A stretch of 64,000 nucleotides of DNA from Sphingomonas sp. BK580 (GTDB lineage: Bacteria > Pseudomonadota > Alphaproteobacteria > Sphingomonadales > Sphingomonadaceae), in assembly GCF_014194975.1 (NCBI RefSeq), contig NZ_JACIAY010000009.1:124001-188000 (forward strand). The letters run 5' to 3'. Below are positions 36,878-46,587 of this stretch, piece by piece. The first letter of the stretch is position 1; each line of letters begins with the position of its first letter. The notes beneath the pieces were generated by a model. The model searched no databases and was not told where the DNA came from. It saw only the letters and a program-made list of their open reading frames with translations. A program made the translations under genes and the position numbers.

Positions 36878-37540
36878 ATGACCAGACCCGTGCGCATCGC
36901 CCCGTCGATCCTCTCCGCCGACTTCGCTCGGCTGGGCGAGGAGGTGCGCGCGATCGACGCCGCCGGCGCCGACTGGATCCACATCGACGTGATGGACGGC
37001 CACTTCGTCCCCAACATCTCGATGGGCCCGGCGGTGGTCAAGGCGCTGCGCCCGCACACCGCCAAGCCGTTCGACGTCCACCTGATGATCTCGCCGGTCG
37101 ACGCCTATCTCGACGCCTTCGCCGAGGCCGGGGCCGACACGATCACGGTCCATCCCGAGGCGGGGCCGCACGTCCACCGCACGATCCAGCACGTCAAGGC
37201 GCTGGGCAAGCGCGCCGGCGTCGTGCTCAACCCCGCCACCCCCGCCAAGATGCTCGATTATCTGATCGACATGGTCGACCTGGTGCTGGTGATGAGCGTC
37301 AATCCCGGCTTCGGCGGGCAGCACTTCATCGACAGCCAGCTGCGCAAGATCGCCGCGATCCGCAAGATGATCGACTCGACCGGCCGCGCGATCGACCTCG
37401 AGGTCGACGGCGGGATCGACGCCGCCACCGCGCGCCGCGCGATCGACGCCGGGGCCGACGCGCTGGTCGCCGGCACCGCCACCTTCCGCGGTGGGCCGGA
37501 CTGCTACGCCGCCAACATCCGCGCGCTGCGGGGCGACTGA
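36878..37540 (+). CDS. rpe: Ribulose-phosphate 3-epimerase
   Basis: Interconverts ribulose 5-phosphate and xylulose 5-phosphate in the pentose phosphate pathway. The 220-residue TIM barrel has [17 protein letters not shown], the metal and catalytic region [43 protein letters not shown] and the second catalytic aspartate in [11 protein letters not shown]. It lies 31 bases after the rsmB-like gene and 4 bases before the heparinase-like gene, so all three probably share a transcript. Confidence 0.96.
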   Translation: MTRPVRIAPSILSADFARLGEEVRAIDAAGADWIHIDVMDGHFVPNISMGPAVVKALRPHTAKPFDVHLMISPVDAYLDAFAEAGADTITVHPEAGPHVHRTIQHVKALGKRAGVVLNPATPAKMLDYLIDMVDLVLVMSVNPGFGGQHFIDSQLRKIAAIRKMIDSTGRAIDLEVDGGIDAATARRAIDAGADALVAGTATFRGGPDCYAANIRALRGD

Positions 37541-37544
37541 CGGG

Positions 37545-39320
37545 ATGGGCACCGACGGACGCGGTCGCGGCCCCGAGGCGCGCGCGGGATTGGCACATCA
37601 CGACGAGATCGAGCCGGGCAAGCGGCTGGTGCGCGCCGCCCCCGCGGCCGGTGCGCCGCTGGCGCAGCAGGTGGTGCGCTGGTTCGAGCGGCTGACCTGG
37701 CGCACCCCGCTGCACGACCGCCGGCTCGACGGGCAGCACCCGCCCAAGCTGCTGGCGGTGCCGGTCGATCCCTTCCCCGGCGACGAGCTGGCGGGCGAGG
37801 CGCTGCTCGAGGGCTGGCTCTTCGCCGCGGGCGAGCAGCGCGCCATCGCCGAGCTCGATCCGCTCGCCCCGGCGCGGCCGGGCTTCACCGACTATCTCCA
37901 CGGCTTCACCTGGCTACGCGACCTCGCCGCGACGGGCGAGCGCGAGCGCGCCGCGACGGTCGCCGAGACGCTGGCGCAGCGCTGGCTGATGGCGCACGGC
38001 GAGCGCCCGACCGAGCCGGCGTGGCGCCCCGACCTCGCGGCACGCCGGCTGCTGATGCTGCTGTTCCACGCGCCGCTGCTGCTCTCGTCGAGCAACCTGG
38101 TGGCGCGCTCGCGTGTGCTCACCGCGATGGCGCGCGGCGCGCGCCACCTCGATCGCACCGCCGACAAGGCGCCGGCGGGGGCGCCGCGCGTGCTCGCCTG
38201 GGGAGGCGTGGTGGCGGCAGGGCTGCTGCTGCCCGGTGGCGAGACGCGGCGCAGCGTCGGCGAGGACGGCTTCGCGCGCGCGCTCGCTGGCGCGCTGAGC
38301 GACGACGGCGGCGTGGTCAGCCGCTCGCCGGCGCAGCTGCTCGCGGTGATGGAGACGATCGGGCTGCTGCGCGCGCTCTACGACTCCCGCCGCGAGCCGC
38401 TGCCCGAGGCGCCCGCCGCGGCGCTGGCGCGCGCGACACCGGCGCTGCTCGGCAGCGCGATGGGCGACGGCGGCCTCGCCAGCTGGCAGGGCGGCCTGCC
38501 GCTCGACGCCACCCGCATCAACGACGCGCTACAGGCGAGCGGCGCGTTCGGGCGACCGCTGCGCCAGTCGCGTGACTGGGGCTACCAGCGGCTGAGCGCG
38601 GGCGGCGCCGTGCTGCTGGTCGACGCCGCCCCGCCCCCCGCCGCGACGGTGCCCGACGGCGGCTGCGCCGCGACGCTGGCGATGGAGTTCTCCGACGGCG
38701 GCGAGCGGCTGATCGTGAGCTGCGGCGGCGCCGGCCACGCCCGCGCGCGCGGCAACGACGCGATGGCGCAGGCGCTGCGCACCACCGCGGCGCATTCCAC
38801 GCTCGTGATCGCCGACACCAACTCCACCGCGCTGAACGCCGACGGCACGCTCGGCCGCGGCGTCACCGCGGTGGAGCTGGCGCGGCAGGAGTCCGACGCG
38901 GGCAGCCGGATCGAGGCGCGCCACGACGGCTACGCCCGTCGCTTCGGCTTCGTCCACCAGCGCACCCTGCTGCTCACCGCCGACGGCCGCGAGCTGCGCG
39001 GCGAGGACGCGGTGCTGCCCGCGCCGCAGCCGGCGCGCTGGGGCCGCCGCGTCGAGGGCGCGATGACCCCGCTGGCGCTGCGCTTCCACCTCGGTCCCGG
39101 GGTCGACGCCGTCGCCACCGCGGACGCGCAGGCGGCGATGCTGCGTACGCCCTCGGGCGCCTTCTGGCAGCTGCGCGCGCGCGCCGACCGGCTGACGGTG
39201 GAGGACAGCGTGTGGAGCGACCCGCACGGCCGGCTGGTGCCGACCAAGCAGATCGTGATCGACTCGCTCGCCCCCGCCGGCGGCGCGACGATCGCCTGGG
39301 TGCTGCGCCGGGCGCGGTGA
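37545..39320 (+). CDS. Heparinase II/III family protein
   Basis: 591 residues from an ATG 4 bases after rpe. An alpha-helical toroid-like N-terminal region (FTDYLHGFTWLRDLAATGER, RPDLAARRLLMLLFHAPLLL) leads into the beta-sandwich heparinase II/III-like domain (RLSAGGAVLLVDAA, TLAMEFSDGGERLIVSCGG, TAAHSTLVIADTNST, GFVHQRTLLLTADGRELRGED). Members are polysaccharide lyases for glycosaminoglycan- or alginate-like polymers, but this subgroup, found next to housekeeping genes in sphingomonads, lacks a known substrate. No signal peptide is evident. Confidence 0.85.
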   Translation: MGTDGRGRGPEARAGLAHHDEIEPGKRLVRAAPAAGAPLAQQVVRWFERLTWRTPLHDRRLDGQHPPKLLAVPVDPFPGDELAGEALLEGWLFAAGEQRAIAELDPLAPARPGFTDYLHGFTWLRDLAATGERERAATVAETLAQRWLMAHGERPTEPAWRPDLAARRLLMLLFHAPLLLSSSNLVARSRVLTAMARGARHLDRTADKAPAGAPRVLAWGGVVAAGLLLPGGETRRSVGEDGFARALAGALSDDGGVVSRSPAQLLAVMETIGLLRALYDSRREPLPEAPAAALARATPALLGSAMGDGGLASWQGGLPLDATRINDALQASGAFGRPLRQSRDWGYQRLSAGGAVLLVDAAPPPAATVPDGGCAATLAMEFSDGGERLIVSCGGAGHARARGNDAMAQALRTTAAHSTLVIADTNSTALNADGTLGRGVTAVELARQESDAGSRIEARHDGYARRFGFVHQRTLLLTADGRELRGEDAVLPAPQPARWGRRVEGAMTPLALRFHLGPGVDAVATADAQAAMLRTPSGAFWQLRARADRLTVEDSVWSDPHGRLVPTKQIVIDSLAPAGGATIAWVLRRAR

Positions 39321-39433
39321 GAGGCGAGTGCCGCTGTCGACGGGTGGTCGGGCGCGGTTCATCGGAGCGGAGCTTCGCTGCACGGCCCGCACGCCAGATT
39401 GTCCCGGAGTAAGGTAGCGCTGCCCTCATGAGG

Positions 39434-39530
39434 CTCCCTCCCTTTCAGGGGAGGGCCGGGGTGGGGCCTCTCCGCTGGAGCGGCGTTCGCGGATACGCCT
39501 CGCCCCACCCCCTCCCCTGAAGGGGAGGGG
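39434..39530. repeat. REP-like mirrored element, family 2 copy B
   Basis: Left end CCCTTTCAGGGGAGGG then CCGGGGTGGGG; right end CCCCACCCCCTCCCCTGAA then GGGGAGGGG, with CTCCGCTGGAGCGGCGTTC in the middle. It has the same plan as 23270-23365 and again lies between convergent genes. Confidence 0.8.
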
Positions 39531-39587
39531 CTAGCTCAGGAATGCCGGCCGAGCGACCACGCGTCATCGGGGGTGCCCTTCACCCCG

Positions 39588-41717
39588 TCACGGCGCGACG
39601 CGTGAGCCGTCCGCGTTGAGCCCGAGATTGTGCAGCAGCGGCGCCACCTCCGGATCCTTGCCGTAGAAGGCGCGGAACATCGGCGCGTAGTCCTCGGTGT
39701 GCCCCTTCGACAGGATCATGTCGCGGAAGCGCTGGCCGTTGGCGCGGGTCATGCCGCCGTTGCGCTCGAACCAGTCGTACGCGTTGGCGTCGAGCATCTT
39801 CGTCCACTGATAGGCGTAATAGCCGGCCGAATAGCCGTTGCCCCAGATGTGGAGGAAATAGCTCGAGCGGTAGCGCGGCGGCACGTCGGCGGTGTCGAGC
39901 CCGGTCTCGGCCAGTGCCTTGGCCTCGAACGCGTCGGCGTCCTGCGGACCCGCGCCGGCGGGGAGCGAGTGCCAGCTCATGTCCATCTCGGCCGCGGCCA
40001 CCGCCTCGCCGAACGAATAGCCGGTGTTGAACGTCGCGGCGCGCTTGATCTTGCCCACCAGCTCGGACGGGATCACCGCGCCGGTGCGATAGTTGACGGC
40101 GTAGTGCGGCAGCACCTTGGGATCGAGCGCCCAATGCTCGTTGAACTGCGACGGGAACTCGACAAAGTCGCGCGCGGTGTTGGTGCCCGAGACCGACGGG
40201 TAGGTCTGGTTCGCGAACAGCCCATGCAGCGCGTGGCCGAACTCGTGGAACATCGTCGTCACGTCGTCGAAGGTGATCAGCGCGGGCTGGCCCGCCGCGG
40301 GCTTGGTGAAATTGCCGACATTGTAGATCACCGGCTTGGTGCCGAGCAGCTTCGCCTGGTTGACGAAGTTCGACATCCAGGCGCCGCCGTTCTTGTTGTC
40401 GCGCTTCCAATAGTCGAAGTACATCAGCCCGATCGCGCGGCCGTCGCCCTCGAAGACTTCGTAGACAATCACGTCGGGCTGGTAGACGGGAATGTCGGTG
40501 CGGCGCTTGAAGGTGATGCCGTAGAGCTGGTTGGCGGCGTAGAACACGCCGTCGGTCAGCACCTTGTTGATCTCGAAATAGGGCTTCAGCTCGTCCTGGT
40601 TGAGGTCGTACTTGGCCTTGCGCAGCTTCTCCGAATAGAGATCCCAGTCCCACGGCTTGAGCGCGAAACTGCCGCCCTCGGCCCTGATCTGCGCCTGGAG
40701 CTCGCCCGCCTCGCGCTTCTGCTCGGCCGCGACCGGGGCGCCGAGCTGGCGCATGAAGGCCAGCGCGGTCTTGGGGCTTTTCGCCATCTGGTCGGACAGG
40801 ACATAGTCGCCCCAGGTGGCGAAGTCGAGCAGCTTGGCCTTCTGCGCGCGCAGTGCCGCGATCTGGCTGATCGTCGCGCGCGTGTCGTTGGCGTCGCCCT
40901 TGGTCGCGCGGGTCCAGCTCGCGTCGAACAGCGCCTCGCGCGTGGCGCGGTCGGTGAGCGTGGCGAGCGCGGGCTGCTGCGTCGTGTTCTGCAGCGTCAG
41001 CACGAACTTGCCCGCGAGGCCGCGCTCCCTGGCGGCGTCCGCCGCGGCGGCGATCTCGGCGTCGGAGAGGCCGGCGAGCTTGGCCCTGTCGTCGACCACC
41101 AGGGCGCCCGCCTTGGCGGCGGCGAGCAGCTTCTGCTGGAACGCGGTCTCGAGCGTGGAGAGCTGCGCGTTGAGCGCGCTCAGCGCCTTCTTTTCGGCGT
41201 CGTTCAACTGCGCGCCGGCATGAACCATGTTCTCATAGGTCAGCGTCAGCACTTGGCGCTGCTCGGCGTCGAGCTGGAGCGTGTCGCGCTGGTCGTACAA
41301 CGTCTTGACCCGCCAGAAGAGCCTGGGATCGAGGTTGATCGCGTCCTGGTGCGCGGCGAACTTGGGCGCGAGCACCTCCTGCGTCTTCTGCAGCGTATCG
41401 TTGGTGTTGGCGCCGTTGACGCCCGAGAAGGCGAGGCTGGCACGCTCGAGCAGCCGGCCCGATTTCTCCAGCGCGGCGATCGTGTTCTCGAACGTCGGCA
41501 TCGAGCGGACGTTGACGATCGCGGCGATCTCGCGGCGCTGCTCGGCCATGCCCGCCTCGAGGGCGGGGAGGTAGTCCGAGTCCTTGATCTTGTCGAACGG
41601 TGGCGCCTGGTACGGCAAGCGGCTCGGCTCGGCGAAGGGGTTGGTCGGGCTGAGAGTCTGCGCGACCGCGGAAGAGGACATCAGCGCCACGACGGTGGCG
41701 GCGGCGAGGGAACGCAT
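39588..41717 (-). CDS. M3-family zinc metallopeptidase (peptidyl-dipeptidase Dcp-like)
   Basis: 709 residues from ATG after CAAGGAG, with a signal peptide (MRSLAAATVVALMSSSAVAQ). The catalytic motif is MFHEFGHALHGLFA (HExxH), with the downstream Glu ligand in the FVEFPSQFNEHW region. LHIWGNGYSAGYYAYQW and MTRANGQRFRDMILSKG match oligopeptidase A/Dcp C-terminal blocks. It cleaves short peptides, here probably in the periplasm. Single-gene unit flanked by repeats. Confidence 0.94.
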   Translation of the reverse strand: MRSLAAATVVALMSSSAVAQTLSPTNPFAEPSRLPYQAPPFDKIKDSDYLPALEAGMAEQRREIAAIVNVRSMPTFENTIAALEKSGRLLERASLAFSGVNGANTNDTLQKTQEVLAPKFAAHQDAINLDPRLFWRVKTLYDQRDTLQLDAEQRQVLTLTYENMVHAGAQLNDAEKKALSALNAQLSTLETAFQQKLLAAAKAGALVVDDRAKLAGLSDAEIAAAADAARERGLAGKFVLTLQNTTQQPALATLTDRATREALFDASWTRATKGDANDTRATISQIAALRAQKAKLLDFATWGDYVLSDQMAKSPKTALAFMRQLGAPVAAEQKREAGELQAQIRAEGGSFALKPWDWDLYSEKLRKAKYDLNQDELKPYFEINKVLTDGVFYAANQLYGITFKRRTDIPVYQPDVIVYEVFEGDGRAIGLMYFDYWKRDNKNGGAWMSNFVNQAKLLGTKPVIYNVGNFTKPAAGQPALITFDDVTTMFHEFGHALHGLFANQTYPSVSGTNTARDFVEFPSQFNEHWALDPKVLPHYAVNYRTGAVIPSELVGKIKRAATFNTGYSFGEAVAAAEMDMSWHSLPAGAGPQDADAFEAKALAETGLDTADVPPRYRSSYFLHIWGNGYSAGYYAYQWTKMLDANAYDWFERNGGMTRANGQRFRDMILSKGHTEDYAPMFRAFYGKDPEVAPLLHNLGLNADGSRVAP

Positions 41718-41868
41718 CGGTGCTCCTTGAGCTGAAGGATGCGCGCCTGATGCACCCGGGCGCGCATAGGGGCAAGCGTGCTGCCCTAATGTGAATCGGG
41801 TGGGTGTTCCCGCGCGACGCTCTCGCTTCCGCCCGGCCCGCTCGGCGTCCGCGCGCCGAGGGCTACCG

Positions 41869-41962
41869 CTACCCGGGGCTTGACCCGGGATCGATCGTGC
41901 CGCGTACACTCGAACCGTCGTTCTTGCGGAAGCATGGGTCCCGGATCAGGTCCGGGATGACG
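41869..41962. repeat. REP-like inverted repeat, family 3
   Basis: The left hairpin ACCCGGGGCTTGACCCGGGATC and the right hairpin GGTCCCGGATCAGGTCCGGGAT (each counted as two short arms, CCCGG/CCGGG) face each other across about 50 bases ending GATGACGG. The CCGGA-CCTGATCCGGGA word is a common alphaproteobacterial REP. It lies between the M3 peptidase start and the ppk2 stop. Confidence 0.7.
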
Positions 41963-41994
41963 GTCGCCTGGGGCCGGTGGTCTCGCTCGGCACC

Positions 41995-42771
41995 TCAGCG
42001 CTCCAGCCGGCCGTCCTTGAGCGCTGCCGCCTCGAAGGTGAACAGCACGTCGGGGTCGGGCAGCGGCACCTCGCGCGCGATCTCCGGCGGCGCGGCCTGG
42101 TGCAGCAGGTGCGCGAGGATCGCGCGGCGCGCCGCCTTCTTGTCGTCGGCGCGGACGCAGTGCCACGGCGCCAGCGGCGTGTGCGTGCGCGTCAGCATCA
42201 CGTCGCGGGCCGCGGTGTAATCGTCCCACTTCGACTGGGCGACCGCGTCCATGTCGGAGACCTTGAGCGCCTTAAGCGGGTCCTCGCGCCGCGCCTCGAG
42301 CCGCTCGCGCTGCTCGTCCTTGCTGATGTCGAGCCACAGCTTCACCAGCTTGATCCCGCTCTCCACCAGCATGCGCTCGAAGTCGGGCGCGTCGCGCAGG
42401 AACTCGGCCTGCTCGGCGGCGGTGGAGAAGCCCATCACCACCTCGACCCCGGCGCGATTGTACCACGAGCGATTGAAGATCACGAACTCGCCCGCAGCGG
42501 GCAGATGCGCGACGTAGCGCTGGAAGTACCATTGCGTGCGCTCACGGTCCGACGGCTTGGGCAGCGCCACCACGCGCGTGGCGCGCACCGAGCTGTGCTC
42601 GACGATGCGCTTGATCGCGCCGTCCTTGCCCGCGCCGTCACGGCCCTCGAGCACCAGCACCACTCGCTCGCCGCTGCGCGCGGCTGCCTGCTGGGTGTGC
42701 ACGAGCGCGAGCTGGAGATCCTCCAGGCTGGCGTGCCGCTCGCCGTGCTTGTCGCCGTGATCCTTACCCAT
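41995..42771 (-). CDS. ppk2: Polyphosphate kinase 2 family protein
   Basis: 258 residues, one PPK2 domain. Walker A VLEGRDGAGKDGAIKRI, lid region PKPSDRERTQWYFQRYVAHLP and Walker B-type VIFNRSWYNRAGVE are intact, followed by KLWLDISKDEQRERLEAR and SKWDDYTAARDVML. It transfers phosphate between polyphosphate and nucleoside phosphates; which nucleotide is preferred cannot be read from sequence. It is followed upstream on the same strand by the DEAD-box helicase gene with a short gap. Confidence 0.93.
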   Translation of the reverse strand: MGKDHGDKHGERHASLEDLQLALVHTQQAAARSGERVVLVLEGRDGAGKDGAIKRIVEHSSVRATRVVALPKPSDRERTQWYFQRYVAHLPAAGEFVIFNRSWYNRAGVEVVMGFSTAAEQAEFLRDAPDFERMLVESGIKLVKLWLDISKDEQRERLEARREDPLKALKVSDMDAVAQSKWDDYTAARDVMLTRTHTPLAPWHCVRADDKKAARRAILAHLLHQAAPPEIAREVPLPDPDVLFTFEAAALKDGRLER

Positions 42772-42838
42772 CCGTGTCGCGCTCCGTCGCCTAACCTGCC
42801 GCTATAACGCACCGCGGGCGGGAGGATGCGCGCGCGGC

Positions 42839-44281
42839 TCAGACGGTCAGCGTCACTCGCAGGAAGTCGGGCACCGGGCCGTTCCAGCCGCCGTCGTCGG
42901 GCGCCTCGTCGCGTTCGCGGCGGCGGCCGGGGTAGCGCTCCTGCCTCGGCGCGGCGACGCGCGGCTCGGCCGCAGGTCGTTCGCTGCGGGCCGGGCGCGC
43001 GGCCCGGCGCGGACGCTCGCCCGGCTTGGCCATGTCGGCCTCGGCCGCGATCGGCTCGGCCGGCGCCTCACTCCGCGCGCCGCGACGCTGACCGCGCTCG
43101 CGCCCGCGGCGGGGACGCTCCTCCTCGCCCGCGTCCGCGCCGGCCTCGGAATCGGTCCCCGGCAGCGCTTCGAGCCGCGCGATCTTCTGCCCGGTGAGCT
43201 TCTCGATGTTCTCGATGTTCTCGAGATCGTCGGGCGCCGCCAGCGTGTAGGCCACGCCGGTCGCGCCGGCGCGGCCGGTGCGCCCGATGCGGTGGACGTA
43301 ATCGTCCGGATGCCACGGCGCGTCGAAGTTGAAGACGTGGCTGACGCCCTTGATGTCGAGCCCGCGCGCCGCGACGTCGCTGGCGACGAGGATGTTGACC
43401 TCGCCCTTCTTGAACTTGTCGAGCTCCGCGAGCCGCGCCGGCTGGTCCATGTCGCCGTGGATCTCGCCGCTGGCGAAGCCGTGCTGCTGGAGGCTCTTGT
43501 TGAGCTCGCGCACGGTGGTCTTGCGGTTGCAGAAGATGATCGCGTTGCGCACGTCGTCCGGCGCGAGCAGCTGGCGCAGCACGCGTCGCTTCTCGAACGA
43601 GGTCCCCTTCACCGGCACCACCCACTGGGTGATGTTGACGTTGGTGCTCGCCGGGCGCGCCACCTCGATCGTCTTGGGATTGCTCAGGAAGCGATCGGCC
43701 AGCTTCTTGATCGGCGGCGGCATCGTCGCCGAGAACAGCAGCGTCTGGCGCGTCGCCGGCAGCTTGGTGCAGATCTCCTCGATATCGGGGATGAACCCCA
43801 TGTCGAGCATGCGATCGGCCTCGTCGATCACCAGCATCGAGCAGCCGGTGAGCAGGATCTTGCCGCGGCCGAACAGGTCCATCAGCCGGCCGGGGGTGGC
43901 GATCAGCACGTCGACGCCCTTCTCCAGCGCCTTGACCTGATCGCCCATCTGCACGCCGCCGATCAGCAGCGCCATCGAGAGCTTGTGGTACTTGCCGTAC
44001 TTCTCAAAGTTCTCGGCGACCTGCGCGGCGAGCTCACGCGTGGGCTCAAGGATCAGGCTGCGCGGCATGCGCGCGCGGCTGCGGCCGTGCGCGAGGATGT
44101 CGATCATCGGCAGCACGAAGCTGGCGGTCTTGCCGGTGCCGGTCTGGGCGATGCCGATGATGTCCCGCATCATCAGCACGGGCGGGATCGCGCTCGCCTG
44201 GATCGGGGTCGGCTCGGTATAGCCGGTGTCGCCGACGGCGCGGAGGAGTTCGTCGGAGAGGCCGAGATCGGCGAAGCTCAT
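42839..44281 (-). CDS. DEAD-box ATP-dependent RNA helicase (RhlE-like)
   Basis: 480 residues. All core motifs are present: Q motif (FADLGLSDELLRAVGDTGY, TEPTPIQ), I (AQTGTGKT), Ia (PTRELA), II (VIDEADRMLDMG), III (SAT), V (ASDVAARGLDI) and VI (HRIGRTGRAG). The C-terminal tail of about 90 residues is Arg/Glu/Ala/Pro-rich and probably disordered, as in RhlE proteins that help ribosome assembly and RNA decay. Confidence 0.94.
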   Translation of the reverse strand: MSFADLGLSDELLRAVGDTGYTEPTPIQASAIPPVLMMRDIIGIAQTGTGKTASFVLPMIDILAHGRSRARMPRSLILEPTRELAAQVAENFEKYGKYHKLSMALLIGGVQMGDQVKALEKGVDVLIATPGRLMDLFGRGKILLTGCSMLVIDEADRMLDMGFIPDIEEICTKLPATRQTLLFSATMPPPIKKLADRFLSNPKTIEVARPASTNVNITQWVVPVKGTSFEKRRVLRQLLAPDDVRNAIIFCNRKTTVRELNKSLQQHGFASGEIHGDMDQPARLAELDKFKKGEVNILVASDVAARGLDIKGVSHVFNFDAPWHPDDYVHRIGRTGRAGATGVAYTLAAPDDLENIENIEKLTGQKIARLEALPGTDSEAGADAGEEERPRRGRERGQRRGARSEAPAEPIAAEADMAKPGERPRRAARPARSERPAAEPRVAAPRQERYPGRRRERDEAPDDGGWNGPVPDFLRVTLTV

Positions 44282-44433
44282 GCAGATGTCCGGGCTGTGG
44301 GGCGCGGGCGGGACCGCAGGAATAGCCTGGCCCCGAGCGCTTCCCTATCCGCGATGAGAAGTCAAGGAGAATGCGGCTCGGCGGTGGTGCGGGAGGGGAC
44401 CCGTCGCTCGCGTTTGCCCGTTTTCTCCCCCGT

Positions 44434-44463
44434 CGTCACCCTGAACTTGTTTCAGGATCGACG
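44434..44463. repeat. Short REP-like hairpin
   Basis: GTCACCCTGAACTTGTTTCAGG: CCTGAA pairs with TTCAGG around an ACTTGTT-type loop. This word is a frequent intergenic repeat in sphingomonads. It lies between the helicase start and the next gene's stop. Confidence 0.5.
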
Positions 44464-44507
44464 CTGCCGCGAACGCAAGTGCCTCGGCGCGCCCCGTGAT
44501 TCACCCT

Positions 44508-44981
44508 CTACTTCCGCTTCTTCGGCACCAAGGTGCGGAACTTGCTGATCGGGCACAGCGCGCCCGAGCGCGAGCGGATCGCGTCGCGGCCGGCGCAGAT
44601 CTGACCGTCGCTCGTCGGGCGCAGGTAGAAGCCGGCGTAGAAGTCGAGCGTCGGGCAGTCATCGTCGAGCTTGGCGCGGATGCGGCGCGCGCCCTCGATG
44701 ACGAGGTCGACGTCCCCCTTGGTGTCGATCGCCGCGCCGGTCAGCGCGGTGACGCGAAGGCACTCTGGGCCGCGCTTCTCCTGCCACTCGACGGGCGCGG
44801 GAGTGACGAGGCGCGCGCCGCGCGGCGCGGGGGCGACGCGGGGGATGCGGATGATCAGCCGCTCGTGGATCGTCAGCTGGGCATAACGCACCCCGTCCAA
44901 GGCCGCCTCGGGCGCACGCGCCGACACGGCCAGGGGAGCGGCCAGCAGCAGCGTCAGGACGGGCAGGAAGCGCTGGGACAT
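44508..44981 (-). CDS. Secreted hypothetical protein (157 aa)
   Basis: Signal peptide MSQRFLPVLTLLLAAPLAVS, then SARAPEAALDGVRYAQLTIH. The mature part has four cysteines that could form two disulfides (GPECLRVTAL, DDDCPTLDFYAGFYL, DGQICAGRDAI, GALCPISKFRTLVP) and a basic end. The family is unrecognised, but similar short Cys-containing periplasmic proteins (DGQ-x-CxGRD) are common in sphingomonads. No good ribosome site is seen. Divergent from the flavoprotein dehydrogenase gene. Confidence 0.72.
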   Translation of the reverse strand: MSQRFLPVLTLLLAAPLAVSARAPEAALDGVRYAQLTIHERLIIRIPRVAPAPRGARLVTPAPVEWQEKRGPECLRVTALTGAAIDTKGDVDLVIEGARRIRAKLDDDCPTLDFYAGFYLRPTSDGQICAGRDAIRSRSGALCPISKFRTLVPKKRK

Positions 44982-45060
44982 GCGGCACGGCCCGTTGCGG
45001 GGGAGCGGTTGAATGCCGGCTGAATTGAACGCGGGCGCTTTGTCGGGCAAGAGGCGGAGC

Positions 45061-46506
45061 GTGACCGACGCGCAACACCGCCTCGCCGAAATGCTTGCCC
45101 CGCGGCTCGCGCCGGGCGCGATCGTCACCGATCCGGACTCGATCGCGCCCTGGCTCGTCGACTGGCGGCGGCGCTGGCACGGGTGCGCCGCCCTGCTGCT
45201 CCAGCCGCGCGACACCGCCGAGGTCCGGGCGATCGTCGCCGTCGCGCGCGCCCTCGGGGTGCCGCTGGTACCGCAGGGCGGCAACAGCTCGATGGTCGGT
45301 GGCGCCACCCCGCCGGCGGACGGCAGCGCCGCGATCCTGTCGCTACGCCGGATGAACAGGATCCGACATCTCGACCGCGAGGCCGGGCTGGTGGTGGCGG
45401 AGGCGGGCGTGGTGCTCGCCGATCTTCATGCGGCCGCGCTCGCACAGGGCCGGCGCTTCCCGCTCTCGCTCGGCGCGAAGGGCAACGCGACGGTCGGCGG
45501 ACTGGTCTCGACGAACGCTGGCGGCACGCAGGTGCTGCGCTTCGGCACGATGCGCGGGCTGGTCGCGGGCGTCGAGGCGGTCCTGCCGGACGGCACGCTG
45601 CACGAGGGGCTGGCCGCACTGAAGAAGGACAATCGCGGCTATGATCTCGACCAGCTGCTGATCGGGGCCGAGGGCACGCTGGGCGTCGTCACCGCCGCGA
45701 CGCTGCGGCTGGTGCCCGCGGTCGCGGCGCGTGCGGTCTCCTGGGCGGGGGTCGCCTCGCCCGACGCCGCCATGGCGCTGCTGCGCCGCTTCCAGCGCGC
45801 CACGCCCGCGCTGGAGAGCTTCGAGCTGCTGCCCGACGAGTCGCTCGCCGCGGTGCTGGCCTATCTGCCCGACGCGCGCGCGCCGCTCGCCGGGCGCCAC
45901 GCCTGGCACGTGCTGCTCGAGGTCACTGCCGACGCGGCGGGCGACGATCCCGCCGCGCTGGTCGAGGCACAGCTCGCCGCCGCGCTCGACGCCGGCGAGA
46001 TCGGCGATGCCGCGCTGGCGCAGAGCGAGGCGCAGGCCGAGGCCTTCTGGCGGCTGCGCGAGTCGATCTCCGACGCCGAGCGCGCCACCGGCCCCGCCGC
46101 GCAGCACGACATATCGGTGCCGGTCGAGGCGATGCCGCGCTTCATGGTCGCGGCCGCGGCGGCGTGCGACGCGCGCTTCCCCGGCACGCGCGCCTCGGGC
46201 TTCGGGCATCTCGGCGACGGCAACGTGCACTTCCACGTCCGCGCGGCCCCCGGCACCGATCCGGCGCATTGGTATGCCGAGCAGGTGCCCGTGGTGTCGC
46301 GCTTCGTCCACGATCTCGTGACGGCGGCGGGTGGCTCGATCTCGGCCGAGCACGGCATCGGCCAGATGAAGCGGGCCGAACTCGAGCGGCTCGGGCCGCC
46401 GGCGCGGCTGCACGCGCTGCGCGCGATCAAGCGCGCGTTCGATCCGGGCCAGCTGTTCAATCCGGGCAAGCTCGTCGCGCTTGCGCCCGACCGCGGCAGT
46501 GAATAA
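45061..46506 (+). CDS. FAD-binding oxidoreductase, D-lactate/D-2-hydroxyacid dehydrogenase-like
   Basis: 481 residues from a GTG after GAGGCGGAGC; an in-frame ATG 48 bases earlier is less likely. The PCMH-type FAD domain has VPLVPQGGNSSMVGGATP and LGAKGNATVGGLVSTNAGG, and IGAEGTLGVVTAATLRL. The C-terminal FAD-oxidase domain has GFGHLGDGNVHFHVRA and the metal/substrate stretch SISAEHGIGQMKRAEL, typical of D-2-hydroxyglutarate and D-lactate dehydrogenases. The electron acceptor is probably quinone or an electron-transfer flavoprotein. Confidence 0.9.
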   Translation: MTDAQHRLAEMLAPRLAPGAIVTDPDSIAPWLVDWRRRWHGCAALLLQPRDTAEVRAIVAVARALGVPLVPQGGNSSMVGGATPPADGSAAILSLRRMNRIRHLDREAGLVVAEAGVVLADLHAAALAQGRRFPLSLGAKGNATVGGLVSTNAGGTQVLRFGTMRGLVAGVEAVLPDGTLHEGLAALKKDNRGYDLDQLLIGAEGTLGVVTAATLRLVPAVAARAVSWAGVASPDAAMALLRRFQRATPALESFELLPDESLAAVLAYLPDARAPLAGRHAWHVLLEVTADAAGDDPAALVEAQLAAALDAGEIGDAALAQSEAQAEAFWRLRESISDAERATGPAAQHDISVPVEAMPRFMVAAAAACDARFPGTRASGFGHLGDGNVHFHVRAAPGTDPAHWYAEQVPVVSRFVHDLVTAAGGSISAEHGIGQMKRAELERLGPPARLHALRAIKRAFDPGQLFNPGKLVALAPDRGSE

Positions 46507-46587
46507 CCCCGGCGACCATCCGCGCGGCGACCGGGGGCGACGCGCCGCGACCTGACTGCCCACCCTCACCGTCCTTTGGAGAATCCC

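Noticed and set aside
39630..41735. Long plus-strand open frame opposite the M3 peptidase
   Set aside because: Shadow frame; the peptidase on the other strand has full catalytic motifs.
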